A stretch of 64,000 nucleotides of DNA, from the NCBI RefSeq assembly GCF_014836415.1, contig NZ_JACSQY010000010.1, positions 62,001 through 126,000 on the forward strand, given 5' to 3'. Numbering within the stretch: the stretch's first letter is position 1; every line of letters starts with the position of its first letter. This DNA comes from Sporosarcina gallistercoris (GTDB lineage: Bacteria; Bacillota; Bacilli; Bacillales_A; Planococcaceae). Shown here piece after piece: positions 1 to 7,747 of this stretch. The position numbers and the translations under genes are program-made. The notes below the pieces were generated by a model that worked only from the letters and a program-made list of their open reading frames with translations, ran no database searches and was not told where the DNA came from.

Positions 1-1
1 T

Positions 2-301
2 TTCATCCTTTCGCTCAAAGCGGGTGGCACCGGGCTGAACTTGACAGCTGCAAATCATGTGTTGCACGCAGATCGCTGGTGGAACCCGGCTGTTGAAAAC
101 CAGGCGACTGACCGAGCATACCGGATCGGTCAGGAAAAATTTGTTCACGTTCATAAGTTTGTGACGATTGGAACAATCGAAGAAAAAATCGATAAGATGC
201 TTGAAGAGAAAGCAGCACTGTCTGCTGATCTTATCCAATCCAGTCAGTGGCTGACGGAACTATCTGATCGGGAACTGGATGACCTGCTGTCATTCGGATG
301 A
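2..301 (+). CDS. SNF2-family DNA helicase, C-terminal end (partial)
   Basis: The frame is open to the left edge, so only the last 99 residues are present. They match the end of the helicase C domain of SWI2/SNF2 ATPases: [18 protein letters not shown] is motif V and [11 protein letters not shown] is motif VI with its arginine. The ending, a short helical tail finishing in ELDDLLSFG, is typical of bacterial SNF2 proteins. These are dsDNA-dependent ATP-driven translocases or remodellers, and the particular cellular role cannot be told from this fragment. A terminator hairpin follows directly. Family assignment is secure. Confidence 0.9.
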   Translation, partial: FILSLKAGGTGLNLTAANHVLHADRWWNPAVENQATDRAYRIGQEKFVHVHKFVTIGTIEEKIDKMLEEKAALSADLIQSSQWLTELSDRELDDLLSFG

Positions 302-315
302 CCCACATTCTACAT

Positions 316-348
316 CCGCAAATCACTCGCGTGGTTTGCGGTCTTTTT
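316..348 (+). terminator. Rho-independent terminator of the SNF2 gene
   Basis: CCGCAAA (316-322) pairs with TTTGCGG (335-341), followed by a T-rich tract (342-348), 15 bp after the stop codon. Confidence 0.8.
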
Positions 349-362
349 ATGTACATCCCCGG

Positions 363-524
363 TTAGATACGACTGATCCGGTTCATTTGCAACACTTTTC
401 GTATCTCTTTATCTTTCGCCTTCTGCTCGAGCACATCCAAGCGTTCGTTCAAATTCGCAACCAATCGGATCAGTTGTCCAATTTGTAATTCCATACGCAG
501 TATTATTTTATGGTGTGATTCCAT
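363..524 (-). CDS. Small hypothetical protein, 53 aa
   Basis: The protein starts MESHHKII and has a central amphipathic helix with LIRLVANLNERLDVLEQK, which looks like a short coiled coil. I do not recognise the family. The start was chosen because a very good ribosome binding site, AAAGGAGAG, lies 6 bases before this ATG. The frame stays open upstream to an ATG at 689, giving a 108-residue version with a very Arg/Lys-rich N-terminus; an AGGAAG stands before that ATG, so the longer product cannot be excluded. It lies downstream of ssbB on the same strand. Confidence 0.55.
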   Translation of the reverse strand: MESHHKIILRMELQIGQLIRLVANLNERLDVLEQKAKDKEIRKVLQMNRISRI

Positions 525-867
525 GCGCTTCTCTCCTTTGAGGCGATTTCGCTGCCGGACCAGTAAGAAGCGGTCTCTTCTGATCCGACGGTAAAATCGC
601 GATTTGTTGGTGGCTGAAACAACCACTCCTCTTCGTACTGCTACACCGTTAACCGTGCCTGACCACTTGTAACAGCGTTTATATGTCATACTTGCTTCCT
701 AGGATCAGAAGGAATCCCCACTCCCTCTGGCCCTGTTCTTACCCCCGGTACTTGTACGTGCTGCTCTTTCCACGGGCAACACACGCACATCTTGACTATT
801 CCATGTTTTTTATTATCTACCTCCTTCACTAACGCTTTTCTAATGCCCTATGTAACTGGTGAATGCA
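525..867 (-). other. Gene-poor stretch between ssbB and the 53-aa gene
   Basis: No convincing gene. The minus strand carries a strong GGAGGT about 50 bases after ssbB, but the ATG it serves opens a two-codon frame (ATG GAA TAG). A 34-codon frame (686-790) beginning MCVCCPW ends in an ATGA overlap with the ATG at 689 of the extended downstream frame. It has no ribosome binding site at proper distance. An imperfect hairpin with arms CTAATGC/GCATTAG (840-871) overlaps the ssbB stop codon. Confidence 0.4.
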
Positions 868-1296
868 TTAGAAAATTGGCAGCGTTTCTTTTTCGTGACC
901 TTGTGAAGGCAATTCAAAATGGTCAGCCGCAGTAGAAGCTGCTTGCGTTCGGACAGTTGGTTGCCCTTCGGAAGACGGCTTTTTCGTAATCAGGAAACGG
1001 ACATCTTCTCCTGCGACTTGGGTTACAAATGCACGGGTCCGGTCGTCCCGCTCGTACGAACGTGTCTGAATACGTCCGCTGACACCGATTAAAGATCCTT
1101 TTCCGCAATGTTTCGCCGTATTTTCCGCAGTACGCCCCCAAATGGTAACGAAAATGAAGTCCGCATCGATGTCGCCTTGCTGATTCTTGAAACTGCGATT
1201 GACAGCCAGTGTAAAACTCGCTTGCATCCTTCCATCACCGATCATCCGGACATCTGGATCTTTCGTCATTCTTCCGACAAGTGCCACATGATTCAC
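868..1296 (-). CDS. ssbB: Single-stranded DNA-binding protein SsbB
   Basis: 142 residues: an OB-fold from residue 1 to about 105 (MNHVALVGRMTKDPDVR, FIFVTIWGRTAENTAKH, GKGSLIGVSGRIQTRSY) and a short variable tail ending ETLPIF. The tail resembles the acidic partner-binding tip of SSB proteins but is less acidic. SsbB binds ssDNA as a tetramer; the B. subtilis paralogue at this chromosomal place is induced during competence. The start is a GTG preceded by GAGGAGGG. The essential SsbA would be encoded elsewhere. The gene is divergent from ywpF. I found no clean ComK box in the 261-bp gap. Confidence 0.9.
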   Translation of the reverse strand: MNHVALVGRMTKDPDVRMIGDGRMQASFTLAVNRSFKNQQGDIDADFIFVTIWGRTAENTAKHCGKGSLIGVSGRIQTRSYERDDRTRAFVTQVAGEDVRFLITKKPSSEGQPTVRTQAASTAADHFELPSQGHEKETLPIF

Positions 1297-1557
1297 CTAG
1301 TTCCCTCCTCTCTTTGAATTGCTTTCATCATACGGATAAGGTTCAGATTGGACAAATGTGCATTTCCTCGATTTGAGGGTGATTGAATAGCTGAACATGA
1401 AGTTTGAAACATGAGTATTTTCGCTCATACGCTGTTTACCGTTGGAGGGACTGCACTTTCGAATTGTGTTATTTTGTCGATAATTCGGCTTTGCCCATAT
1501 TAGAAAGAGTTTTGAATGACTGTGGTATACTGGGTGAAAAAGGGGGATTCGGACGGG

Positions 1558-1983
1558 ATGAAAACGTTTAAAATGATTTCTTTCGGTTTGCTTTCCGGCG
1601 ATACAGCTGATTATCTACCCATGCACGACGGTATTATCATCAACCAGGAGAACAGTCATCGCATGTGGATATTGGAAATGTTTTTGGATGTCGAGTATAA
1701 AGAACGATTCGAAAAACTGCAGGCGGAAGAAGCACTCGTGGAAGCGAAAGTCGTGATTTCTTATCCTGAAAACGAACCTGCCGCCTTTGTGCTTGCAGTA
1801 GATACCGTACAGGAAATAGGAAACCGGGTTTCCGTCTTATTGAAAGGTCGATTGAAACGTCAGCGTTCCGAATATGCGGAACAGCTGTTGAGTGAGTTGC
1901 TGGACCGTGGTTTCGAAGGCCAAGCCTTACTTGAACGTTTTGAAAGTGACATGCGTTCACGGCCTCGGTTAAAAAAGAAATAA
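1558..1983 (+). CDS. ywpF: YwpF-like protein
   Basis: 141 residues starting MKTFKMISFGLL, the typical N-terminus of the YwpF family found beside ssbB in Bacillaceae. The function of the family is not established to my knowledge. The first half looks like beta structure (IISYPENEPAAFVLAV region); the C-terminal third is helical and basic, ending in RPRLKKK. The ATG follows a purine-rich AAAAAGGGGG; an upstream in-frame ATG at 1516 lacks such a site. It is one of the few plus-strand genes here, and shares a bidirectional terminator with the lipoprotein gene facing it. Confidence 0.75.
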   Translation: MKTFKMISFGLLSGDTADYLPMHDGIIINQENSHRMWILEMFLDVEYKERFEKLQAEEALVEAKVVISYPENEPAAFVLAVDTVQEIGNRVSVLLKGRLKRQRSEYAEQLLSELLDRGFEGQALLERFESDMRSRPRLKKK

Positions 1984-1986
1984 ACA

Positions 1987-2022
1987 AGCAAAAACCACGG
2001 ATTGTTGATCCGTGGTTTTTGC
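1987..2022. terminator. Bidirectional terminator between ywpF and the lipoprotein gene
   Basis: Near-perfect inverted repeat AGCAAAAACCACGGAT ... ATCCGTGGTTTTTGCT with T-rich ends on both strands, between two convergent genes. Confidence 0.85.
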
Positions 2023-2027
2023 TGTCA

Positions 2028-2432
2028 TTATTTTCCGCCTGACATACCTTTGTCATCTTTCTTTGGAGAACCGCCATTGTTACCAGTTCCAGCCGTATTT
2101 CCGCCGTCGGGAGTGCTGTTTTCCCCCATCGTCCCGCCTTCTCCGTTACCTGTACCTTCTAACGTGTCGTCCGTGACACCATCACGGTTCAAGACACCAT
2201 CGTTCATCCCGCCGTTACGATCTTCTTCCAATCCATCGAGATTAGGACCTGTCGTACCGTCGGGCGCATTGCCCTCCATATCCGGAGTCCAGTCACGTGC
2301 ACGCTCGTCCATACCGTCGTTCAAGTCTTCCATCGGTGTCTCATTTTTGTCTGGAATATCGTTGTTGTTGTTACCACATCCAGCCAGTACGAATCCTGCA
2401 ACAAGTGCTGCCGGCAATACTTTCTTCAACAT
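2028..2432 (-). CDS. Low-complexity lipoprotein
   Basis: 134 residues with a lipoprotein signal peptide: MLKK, a hydrophobic stretch, and lipobox LAGC with Cys19. The rest is very rich in Gly, Asn, Asp, Glu and Pro, with no hydrophobic core, and is probably disordered at the outer membrane face (inference). Start supported by AAAGGAGGG nine bases before the ATG. No domain is recognised. Such short acidic lipoproteins are common in Bacillales, some linked to spores or the envelope; there is no evidence for a specific role here. Confidence 0.75.
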   Translation of the reverse strand: MLKKVLPAALVAGFVLAGCGNNNNDIPDKNETPMEDLNDGMDERARDWTPDMEGNAPDGTTGPNLDGLEEDRNGGMNDGVLNRDGVTDDTLEGTGNGEGGTMGENSTPDGGNTAGTGNNGGSPKKDDKGMSGGK

Positions 2433-2504
2433 GAAAAATTCCCTCCTTTCAAGTAGCTATCCATCATAGCTTGGCTTGAAAAGAAGGAACTATCCATTCT
2501 TTCT

Positions 2505-2891
2505 TTATGCGTTATAACGTTTTTTGAGTTCGGCTTCGACGAATGTCGCTTCAGCCTTACATTCATAGACGTATTGCGTATTGAGCTTTTCCTGCATTTG
2601 TTGAATCGTTGCAATCTGCTCTTCTGACGGCGGCTCACTTAGCACTTTCTGAATGACTTCATTGATACGACTTGCAATTTCCTCATGAAATTGAGTAGCG
2701 TATTTGACGTCATCCGGAATTTTTTCGTACCAGAGTGCTTTTTCTGTAATATATTCGCTCCAACGCTTCATGAAGTCTGTCATGTCATAGCGATCCGGGT
2801 CCCATTCGATCTCCGTCATGTATTGTTCAAAGGTCTGTGTAATAGACCTCGTGATGCTGCTCTTTAAATTGGGTGAAAGACTTTTGAACAT
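2505..2891 (-). CDS. Conserved-looking hypothetical protein, 128 aa
   Basis: A soluble, mostly helical protein starting MFKSLSPNLKSSITRSITQ with many charged residues, no signal peptide and no membrane segment. A Trp/Tyr/Asp-rich centre (MTEIEWDPDRYDMTDFMKRW) is the most distinctive part. I do not recognise the family. Start supported by GGGAGGT ten bases upstream. Two short perfect palindromes lie 60-100 bp upstream (2953-2989) and could be operators. Confidence 0.6.
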   Translation of the reverse strand: MFKSLSPNLKSSITRSITQTFEQYMTEIEWDPDRYDMTDFMKRWSEYITEKALWYEKIPDDVKYATQFHEEIASRINEVIQKVLSEPPSEEQIATIQQMQEKLNTQYVYECKAEATFVEAELKKRYNA

Positions 2892-2952
2892 ACTCGTTTA
2901 GTACCTCCCACGATATACATGCTACGTTGACCGCATGTTTAATTGGCTTGTT

Positions 2953-2989
2953 GTGCAATTTTGCACTTGCCAAAGTGTGTAAACACACT
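2953..2989. promoter_or_regulatory. Two adjacent short palindromes
   Basis: GTGCAA-TT-TTGCAC (2953-2966) and AGTGTGT-AA-ACACACT (2974-2989) are perfect inverted repeats 7 bp apart, between the end of fabZ and the start of the 128-aa gene, both on the minus strand. Neither has a T tract, so they are not ordinary terminators. Operator function is a guess. Confidence 0.3.
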
Positions 2990-3039
2990 ATGTAAAATTT
3001 TAGCGGATTTTTCTCCCAGTTGCAACTTTTAACTGAAAA

Positions 3040-3471
3040 TCAATCTTTAGCACCAAGTGCGAATGTGATTTCCGCTTCACATGCGATGTCACCATCAACT
3101 GTTGCTGTCGCTCTCCCTTTTCCAATGGAACCACGTATACGTGTAATTTCCACTTCAAGTCGGATGACATCTCCAGGAACCACTTGTCGCTTGAACCGGC
3201 AATTGTCAATTCCTGCAAAAAATGCAAGGCGGCCTTTATTCTCTTCTTTTTGCAATATCGCAACAGCTCCGACTTGTGCCAAAGCTTCTACAATCAGTAC
3301 TCCCGGCATGACCGGGTAACCTGGAAAGTGACCGTTAAAGTAGTTTTCATTAATGCTTACGTTTTTAAGTCCCACGGCACGTACGCCTTCTTCAAGTTCA
3401 AGAATGCGATCGACCAATAGGAATGGATAACGATGCGGGATGATCGCTTGGATTTGTTCAGCTGTCAGCAT
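3040..3471 (-). CDS. fabZ: 3-hydroxyacyl-[ACP] dehydratase FabZ
   Basis: 143 residues, the normal length for FabZ, a hot-dog-fold enzyme of type II fatty acid synthesis that removes water from 3-hydroxyacyl-ACP to give trans-2-enoyl-ACP. The N-terminus [14 protein letters not shown] is diagnostic. The catalytic pair is visible as His48 in [12 protein letters not shown] and Glu62 in LIVEALAQ. It lies downstream of the flagellar rod-protein genes and epuA, the arrangement known from B. subtilis (ywpB). Start supported by GGAAAGGAGAAT close upstream. Confidence 0.95.
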   Translation of the reverse strand: MLTAEQIQAIIPHRYPFLLVDRILELEEGVRAVGLKNVSINENYFNGHFPGYPVMPGVLIVEALAQVGAVAILQKEENKGRLAFFAGIDNCRFKRQVVPGDVIRLEVEITRIRGSIGKGRATATVDGDIACEAEITFALGAKD

Positions 3472-3507
3472 AGTGATTCTCCTTTCCGGTTCGTCTGAAA
3501 TTTATAG

Positions 3508-3951
3508 TTATTTCTCTTTTCCACTCATGATATCAAAAATATGTGTCCATGTTTCCTTTTGGAAAATACCGCTTGCAGTTCCGTCACCGAGGACACTGTA
3601 ACCGATCAGTGCACCGAGTATTGCAGCAACAACTAGCAACACGATCACCAGAATGACGCGAACGTAAATCGGAAGAATGCGGATCTGTACCCAACGGACC
3701 TGTTTAGTCTCCGTCTCTTCTTCCGTTTCTTTTTTCACTTCTCGCTTTGTCCGTGTTTTTTGTACAGTTTCTTGTTGTATGGGGTTCGCTTGTGTTTTTC
3801 GCTTACTGCGCGTCACTTGTTCGTTGTCCGACGTGGCTTGGGCCGTTGCTGCAAGGGCTGCCCGAGCTTCTGTCCGACTTTTAGCAGCTGATTGTTTCGG
3901 CTCCGAAGACGCCTGGGACGTGATGTCTGTATTTCTTTTTTCATCTGTCAT
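3508..3951 (-). CDS. epuA: EpuA-family membrane protein
   Basis: 147 residues with a long charged, Gln/Lys/Thr-rich N-terminal half, then RILPIYVRVILVIVLL (start of one membrane helix, about 98-122) and a short outer segment ending FQKETWTHIFDIMSGKEK. This C-terminal module is the EpuA family, often labelled 'DNA-directed RNA polymerase subunit beta' in databases although nothing in it resembles catalytic RNA polymerase. The function is not settled. I chose the ATG at 3951 because GGGGAG precedes it by 7 bases; an in-frame GTG at 3966 is possible. It lies between flhP and fabZ. Confidence 0.75.
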   Translation of the reverse strand: MTDEKRNTDITSQASSEPKQSAAKSRTEARAALAATAQATSDNEQVTRSKRKTQANPIQQETVQKTRTKREVKKETEEETETKQVRWVQIRILPIYVRVILVIVLLVVAAILGALIGYSVLGDGTASGIFQKETWTHIFDIMSGKEK

Positions 3952-3971
3952 ATCAATACTCCCCACTCAGC

Positions 3972-4799
3972 TCACCGGATATTATTGACCAGACCGAGCA
4001 TCTGATCAGCGATCGAAACCGTACGTGAGTTGAATTGATACGCTCGCTGGACGTTGATGAGGTCTGTCATTTCTTTTTGATAGTCAACATTGGACCCTTC
4101 AAGAGCTCCTTGCTGTATACCGACTTCCGGGCCTGCAATTTCTGTTAATATATCGGCTTCCGTTACATTCAGTTCTTCCCAGTTAGACGGAAGTGTAAAA
4201 TGCGTTGAGGACAGCCGTGTCAAAAGGTTAGGGCGCTCAATTAAGGTAACCGCCATTTCAGCTGTCTGCTCTGCTCCATTTGCGGATTGCGCAACCAACG
4301 TACCGTCCGCTTTCAGTTCAATTGAATCTACAGGACCATTGAACGTGATGCCGTTTCCTGCACGGTCTGCAACCGCATTCCCTTCACCGTCAACGAGTGC
4401 TACCCGGTTTCCTTGAGCTGGCGAAAGGTAGAAGTTCCCTTGACGTGTATACACCGTCTCCGGACCATCCGGGCCTTGTACGATCACATTGAAATAGTTT
4501 TTCGGTTCAGTGAGTGCAAAGTCGAGATTTCTTCCAGTCTGCTGTAGTGTACCCACTTTCCAGTTCATCTGCGTTTGACCAAGCATCGCTCCGACGCCGT
4601 ACCGGATTCCTTCAGGGGATTGTCGCGGCGCTGTGTCCGCTTTGTCGTTGTTGAATTGCTGATACAACATTTCCTGAAAGCTTGCCTGATTGGATTTGTA
4701 CCCGTGTGTTCCTATATTAGACAAGTTGTTGCCGATGATATCCAGATTATTTTGCAGCTGGTTCATCGTATTGACAGCTGTCGTCATCGTACGAATCAT
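3972..4799 (-). CDS. flhP: Flagellar hook-basal body (FlgG/rod-type) protein FlhP
   Basis: 275 residues. N-terminal MIRTMTTAVNTMNQLQNNLD followed by NNLSNIGTHGYKSNQ is the signature helix of flagellar rod/hook proteins, and the end (MTDLINVQRAYQFNSRTVS) is the matching C-terminal helix; the two form a coiled coil in the assembled axial structure. The middle is beta-rich. Paralogue of the adjacent flhO product, as in B. subtilis, where both form the distal rod. It implies a flagellated organism. Start supported by AAGGAGT seven bases upstream. Confidence 0.9.
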   Translation of the reverse strand: MIRTMTTAVNTMNQLQNNLDIIGNNLSNIGTHGYKSNQASFQEMLYQQFNNDKADTAPRQSPEGIRYGVGAMLGQTQMNWKVGTLQQTGRNLDFALTEPKNYFNVIVQGPDGPETVYTRQGNFYLSPAQGNRVALVDGEGNAVADRAGNGITFNGPVDSIELKADGTLVAQSANGAEQTAEMAVTLIERPNLLTRLSSTHFTLPSNWEELNVTEADILTEIAGPEVGIQQGALEGSNVDYQKEMTDLINVQRAYQFNSRTVSIADQMLGLVNNIR

Positions 4800-4835
4800 T
4801 TAGTTTGACTCCTTCCGCTTATGCGAAGCTTGCGA

Positions 4836-5672
4836 TTATCCATTGACACGACCGATTTCCGATACCGCTTTTTCCATACTGCGGTCATAGGCTTGCAGCA
4901 CTTTCTGATTGGCTTCGAATGCTCGGTAAGCCGTCATCATATCCGTCATCGTTCGAGACGTATCCACGTTCGATTGCTCGACGAACCCCTGTTTGAAAGA
5001 ATAGCTGACTCCTTGTGCATCATTTGCGTCGGGCAGCTCTTCCAGAGCGTAAAACAGTCCATTATCACGCTTCACAAGCGTTTCCGGATTCACAGCGTAA
5101 CTGATTCCAAGAGCGGCTGCTACTTGTTCACCGTACTTGATGATGCCGTCTTCCGTCACTTGGAAATCGTCGTTCGGCAACTGGATACGCTGTCCGTCTG
5201 CATCGAGCACATAATTCCCGGACGGGGTTGTGAGATACCCTTCCGGATTCAGTGCGAAATTCCCATTCTTCGTATACGCTCGTTCCCCATCCGATCCTTC
5301 AAGCGTATAGAAAACGGCACCACGATTGCCCGTTTCCGGATTGACCGGCAATACTCCGTCTACAAGTGCAATGTCTGTTGTGAGTTCCGTCTCTCGCAGT
5401 TGTCCCTGTGTGAACAGCGGCATGGTCTCTTGCATATACGTTCCTGTCGACAGTGCGCCGATCGGGTCCAAGCCTTTCATCTGAAAGCTATTTTGGACTG
5501 GCACTTTGGCTGCCTCCAAGTTGGACAAGAACATTTCAGGAAATGACCGGATCGATGACTGATCTGTCTTGAATCCTGGAGTATTGGCATTGGCCATATT
5601 GTTTGAGAGTAATTCCGTTCTGCGCTGTTGCGCAATCATTCCTGATCCTGCTGTATAAAATCCACGGAACAT
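4836..5672 (-). CDS. flhO: Flagellar rod-type protein FlhO
   Basis: 278 residues, same architecture as FlhP: MFRGFYTAGSGMIAQQRRTE with NNMANANTPGFKT at the N-terminus and DTSRTMTDMMTAYRAFEANQ at the C-terminus. Secreted by the flagellar type III apparatus, so it has no cleaved signal peptide. Start supported by AAAGGAGGC. It lies 37 bp before flhP and 51 bp after mbl, so the three may be cotranscribed. Confidence 0.9.
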   Translation of the reverse strand: MFRGFYTAGSGMIAQQRRTELLSNNMANANTPGFKTDQSSIRSFPEMFLSNLEAAKVPVQNSFQMKGLDPIGALSTGTYMQETMPLFTQGQLRETELTTDIALVDGVLPVNPETGNRGAVFYTLEGSDGERAYTKNGNFALNPEGYLTTPSGNYVLDADGQRIQLPNDDFQVTEDGIIKYGEQVAAALGISYAVNPETLVKRDNGLFYALEELPDANDAQGVSYSFKQGFVEQSNVDTSRTMTDMMTAYRAFEANQKVLQAYDRSMEKAVSEIGRVNG

Positions 5673-5723
5673 GTGCCCCGCCTCCTTTTTAGGTTTGTTG
5701 CATATGATCCAGTGGCGAACAGA

Positions 5724-6719
5724 TTAAGATCGGTTACGTTTTTTATCTAAGCTATCCAGCATAATGCCTGTCCCTTTAGCGACACACCCAAGCGGATCGT
5801 CTGCTATGAAAACTGGTACTTTCAATTCTTCTGCCAGCAATTGGTCCAATCCACGAAGGAGTGCACCGCCACCCGTTAAGATGATGCCTCTATCAATAAT
5901 ATCCGCAGATAGTTCCGGTGGTGTTTTTTCCAAAACATTTTTAGCTGAATGAAGGATCCACGCAATGGACTCTTCCATCGCTTTCGTGATTTCCTTTGAA
6001 TTGACTGTGACAGTTCTAGGAAGTCCTGATACCATATCTCGCCCACGAATGTCCATTTCGTCATGATGGCTATCCGGAAACACTGACGTGACGGTCATTT
6101 TAATATTTTCAGCAGTGCGTTCGCCGATTAATAGCTTATGATTTTTCTTTATGTGATTTACAATGTCTTGATCGAACGTATTGCCTGCAATTTTAATGGA
6201 TTCGGATGTGACAATGTCTCCCATGGAAAGAACCGCGACATCCGTTGTGCCGCCTCCGATATCAATGACCATATTTCCACTAGGCTGGTAAATGTCCATT
6301 CCTGCTCCAATTGCAGCCACTTTAGGTTCAGCTTCAAGAAATACTTGTCGGCCGCCCGATTTCTGGACAGCTTCTTTAATGGCTTTCTGTTCAACGCTTG
6401 TGACGTCAGTGGGACAGCAGATCAAGATGCGCGGTTTAGAAAACCATCCTTTGACATTCAAACGATCGATGAACCCTTTCAGCATCGCTTCTGTGCTGTC
6501 AAAGTCAGCAATGACACCGTTTTTCAATGGCCGTATCACCTGGATATTGCTAGGGGCCCGTCCGATCATCAGTCTTGCTTCTTCTCCAACTGCTATTAAT
6601 TCACGTGTTTTAGTGTCAACCGCAACTACTGATGGCTCGTTAAGCTGAATCCCTTTTCCTTTTACATGTATTAAAACGTTAGCTGTTCCCAGGTCAATAC
6701 CGATATCTTTCGCAAACAT
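5724..6719 (-). CDS. mbl: Rod shape-determining actin homologue Mbl
   Basis: 331 residues of the MreB/Mbl family: phosphate-1 loop IGIDLGTANVLIHV, phosphate-2 loop VIDIGGGTTDVAVLS, adenosine motif ILTGGGALLRGLDQL. It polymerises on the membrane inner face and guides sidewall peptidoglycan synthesis. Position next to spoIIID identifies it as the Mbl member rather than MreB, which is usually with mreCD. Initiator ATG has an AAGGGG about 10 bases upstream. The spoIIID terminator separates it from spoIIID. Confidence 0.95.
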   Translation of the reverse strand: MFAKDIGIDLGTANVLIHVKGKGIQLNEPSVVAVDTKTRELIAVGEEARLMIGRAPSNIQVIRPLKNGVIADFDSTEAMLKGFIDRLNVKGWFSKPRILICCPTDVTSVEQKAIKEAVQKSGGRQVFLEAEPKVAAIGAGMDIYQPSGNMVIDIGGGTTDVAVLSMGDIVTSESIKIAGNTFDQDIVNHIKKNHKLLIGERTAENIKMTVTSVFPDSHHDEMDIRGRDMVSGLPRTVTVNSKEITKAMEESIAWILHSAKNVLEKTPPELSADIIDRGIILTGGGALLRGLDQLLAEELKVPVFIADDPLGCVAKGTGIMLDSLDKKRNRS

Positions 6720-6883
6720 CTCATCGCTGCCCCTTCCATTCGTTCAGGCGTTATCTCGTACGTTTACACGTTCTCCTAACTTAACATTTTATCACAGTGT
6801 TCCGAAAAAGAACATAAAAAATCGCTATTTTCCGTGCTTTCCCTCGGTTTCAAGGAGCATAGTTCGTTTTTTAATATCACCAT

Positions 6884-6916
6884 AGAAAAAACGGACTGCG
6901 CAAGTCGCTAGTCCGT
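6884..6916 (-). terminator. Terminator of spoIIID
   Basis: On the minus strand ACGGACT (6916-6910) pairs with AGTCCGT (6897-6891) and is followed by six T. It overlaps the last codons of spoIIID. Confidence 0.85.
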
Positions 6917-7195
6917 CTCTGTTGCTGCTGTCTCATTCAGTTTACGTTGTTCAATTTTCCATTTTTGACGAGTCGCTTCCCCACCTCGTAAATGGCGAAT
7001 CGATTTGTGGTAAGCCAAGATTTTCGCGACTTCCTCTGATAATTGAGCATCGATATTAGGCAGACGCTCTGTCAAGTCTTTGTGTACTGTACTTTTCGAG
7101 TAGCCCGTCGCTTTTGCGAGCGCTCTCACAGTGAGACCGGTTTCGATGAGCAGGTTGCCGAGACGTACGCAGCGTCTCCGAATTTGTTCGTGCAC
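6908..7195 (-). CDS. spoIIID: Sporulation transcriptional regulator SpoIIID
   Basis: 95 residues. Helix-turn-helix LTVRALAKATGYSKSTVHK followed by DLTERLPNIDAQLSEEV and the family-defining IRHLRGGEATRQKWK basic tail. SpoIIID is a mother-cell DNA-binding protein that activates and represses sigma-E and sigma-K genes. The start is a GTG (HEQIRRRCVRLGN) behind AAAGGAAGAGGG; the frame stays open upstream but that extension has no family similarity. A sigma-E-like promoter lies 37-66 bp upstream, as expected for this gene. Confidence 0.95.
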   Translation of the reverse strand: MHEQIRRRCVRLGNLLIETGLTVRALAKATGYSKSTVHKDLTERLPNIDAQLSEEVAKILAYHKSIRHLRGGEATRQKWKIEQRKLNETAATETD

Positions 7196-7231
7196 ACCCT
7201 CTTCCTTTCCCGTCAATCCATTTGTTCTTTC

Positions 7232-7261
7232 ACTGTATGCGAAGGGACGGCAGGCTATTCC
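7232..7261 (-). promoter_or_regulatory. Sigma-E-like promoter of spoIIID
   Basis: Minus strand: GGAATAGC (7261-7254), 14 bp, CATACAGT (7239-7232). The -10 matches the sigma-E consensus CATACANT fully; the -35 keeps the ATA core. Distance to the GTG start leaves a leader of about 30 nt. Confidence 0.6.
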
Positions 7262-7480
7262 TTTTGAATGTAGAGGTGTGCTTTCTGCGGGCACGTTGTC
7301 GATCAGTTAGTGGATGTTGCAGGACGCTTGGCGCGTGTTCCCGATCACGAAGTGCACTTTACCAATCAGCACTTAGGGTTCTTTGCGGAGGTTCTCGAAA
7401 GGGGGCGCATCGCTTATTGGAAAGGGTATCTCATTTGGATCTGAAGGGCAGGAGGAATCCATTGATGTTTCAGTGGAGAT

Positions 7481-7670
7481 TTATGAGCGTTTCGCATGGT
7501 TTATGATCACTTACAGAGTTTTATGAGCGCTTCGCACGGTTTATGATCACTTCCTGAGTTTTATGAGCGCTTTGCATGGTTTATGATCACTTCCAGAGTT
7601 TTATGAGCACTTCGCACGGTTTATGATCACTTCCTGAGATTTATGAGCGCTTCGCACGGTTTATTGCTCC
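7481..7670. repeat. 20-bp phased TGAGC/TGATCA array
   Basis: Ten half-units start every 20 bp exactly (7481, 7501, ... 7661). Consensus half-units are TTTATGAGCGCTTCGCACGG and TTTATGATCACTTCCTGAGT, strictly alternating; the last is degenerate. It fills the gap between the spoIIQ terminator and the spoIIID promoter. A 20-bp period is not a coding period, and stop codons occur. The rest of 7262-7702 shows nothing recognisable. Confidence 0.9.
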
Positions 7671-7702
7671 TTTCCCAAGCTTCCGCCCTCTGTTCTACCC
7701 GC

Positions 7703-7732
7703 AAAAAAAAACCTGCCGGGGGATGGCAGGTT
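7703..7732 (-). terminator. Terminator of spoIIQ
   Basis: CCTGCC (7730-7725 read on the minus strand) pairs with GGCAGG around a GC-rich loop, followed by nine T on the minus strand, 15 bp after the stop. Confidence 0.9.
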
Positions 7733-7747
7733 GGCTCAAAGAGTTAT

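Noticed and set aside
1297..1515. ComK boxes before ssbB
   Set aside because: Only a weak AAAC-N5-TATT match is present; no paired AAAAN5TTTT at the needed spacing.
2953..2989. FapR operator near fabZ
   Set aside because: The dyads do not resemble the FapR site, and lie downstream of fabZ rather than before it.
7481..7670. CRISPR array
   Set aside because: Period is 20 bp (40 bp for the pair), with no unique spacers and no cas genes in the window. The same applies to the other arrays.
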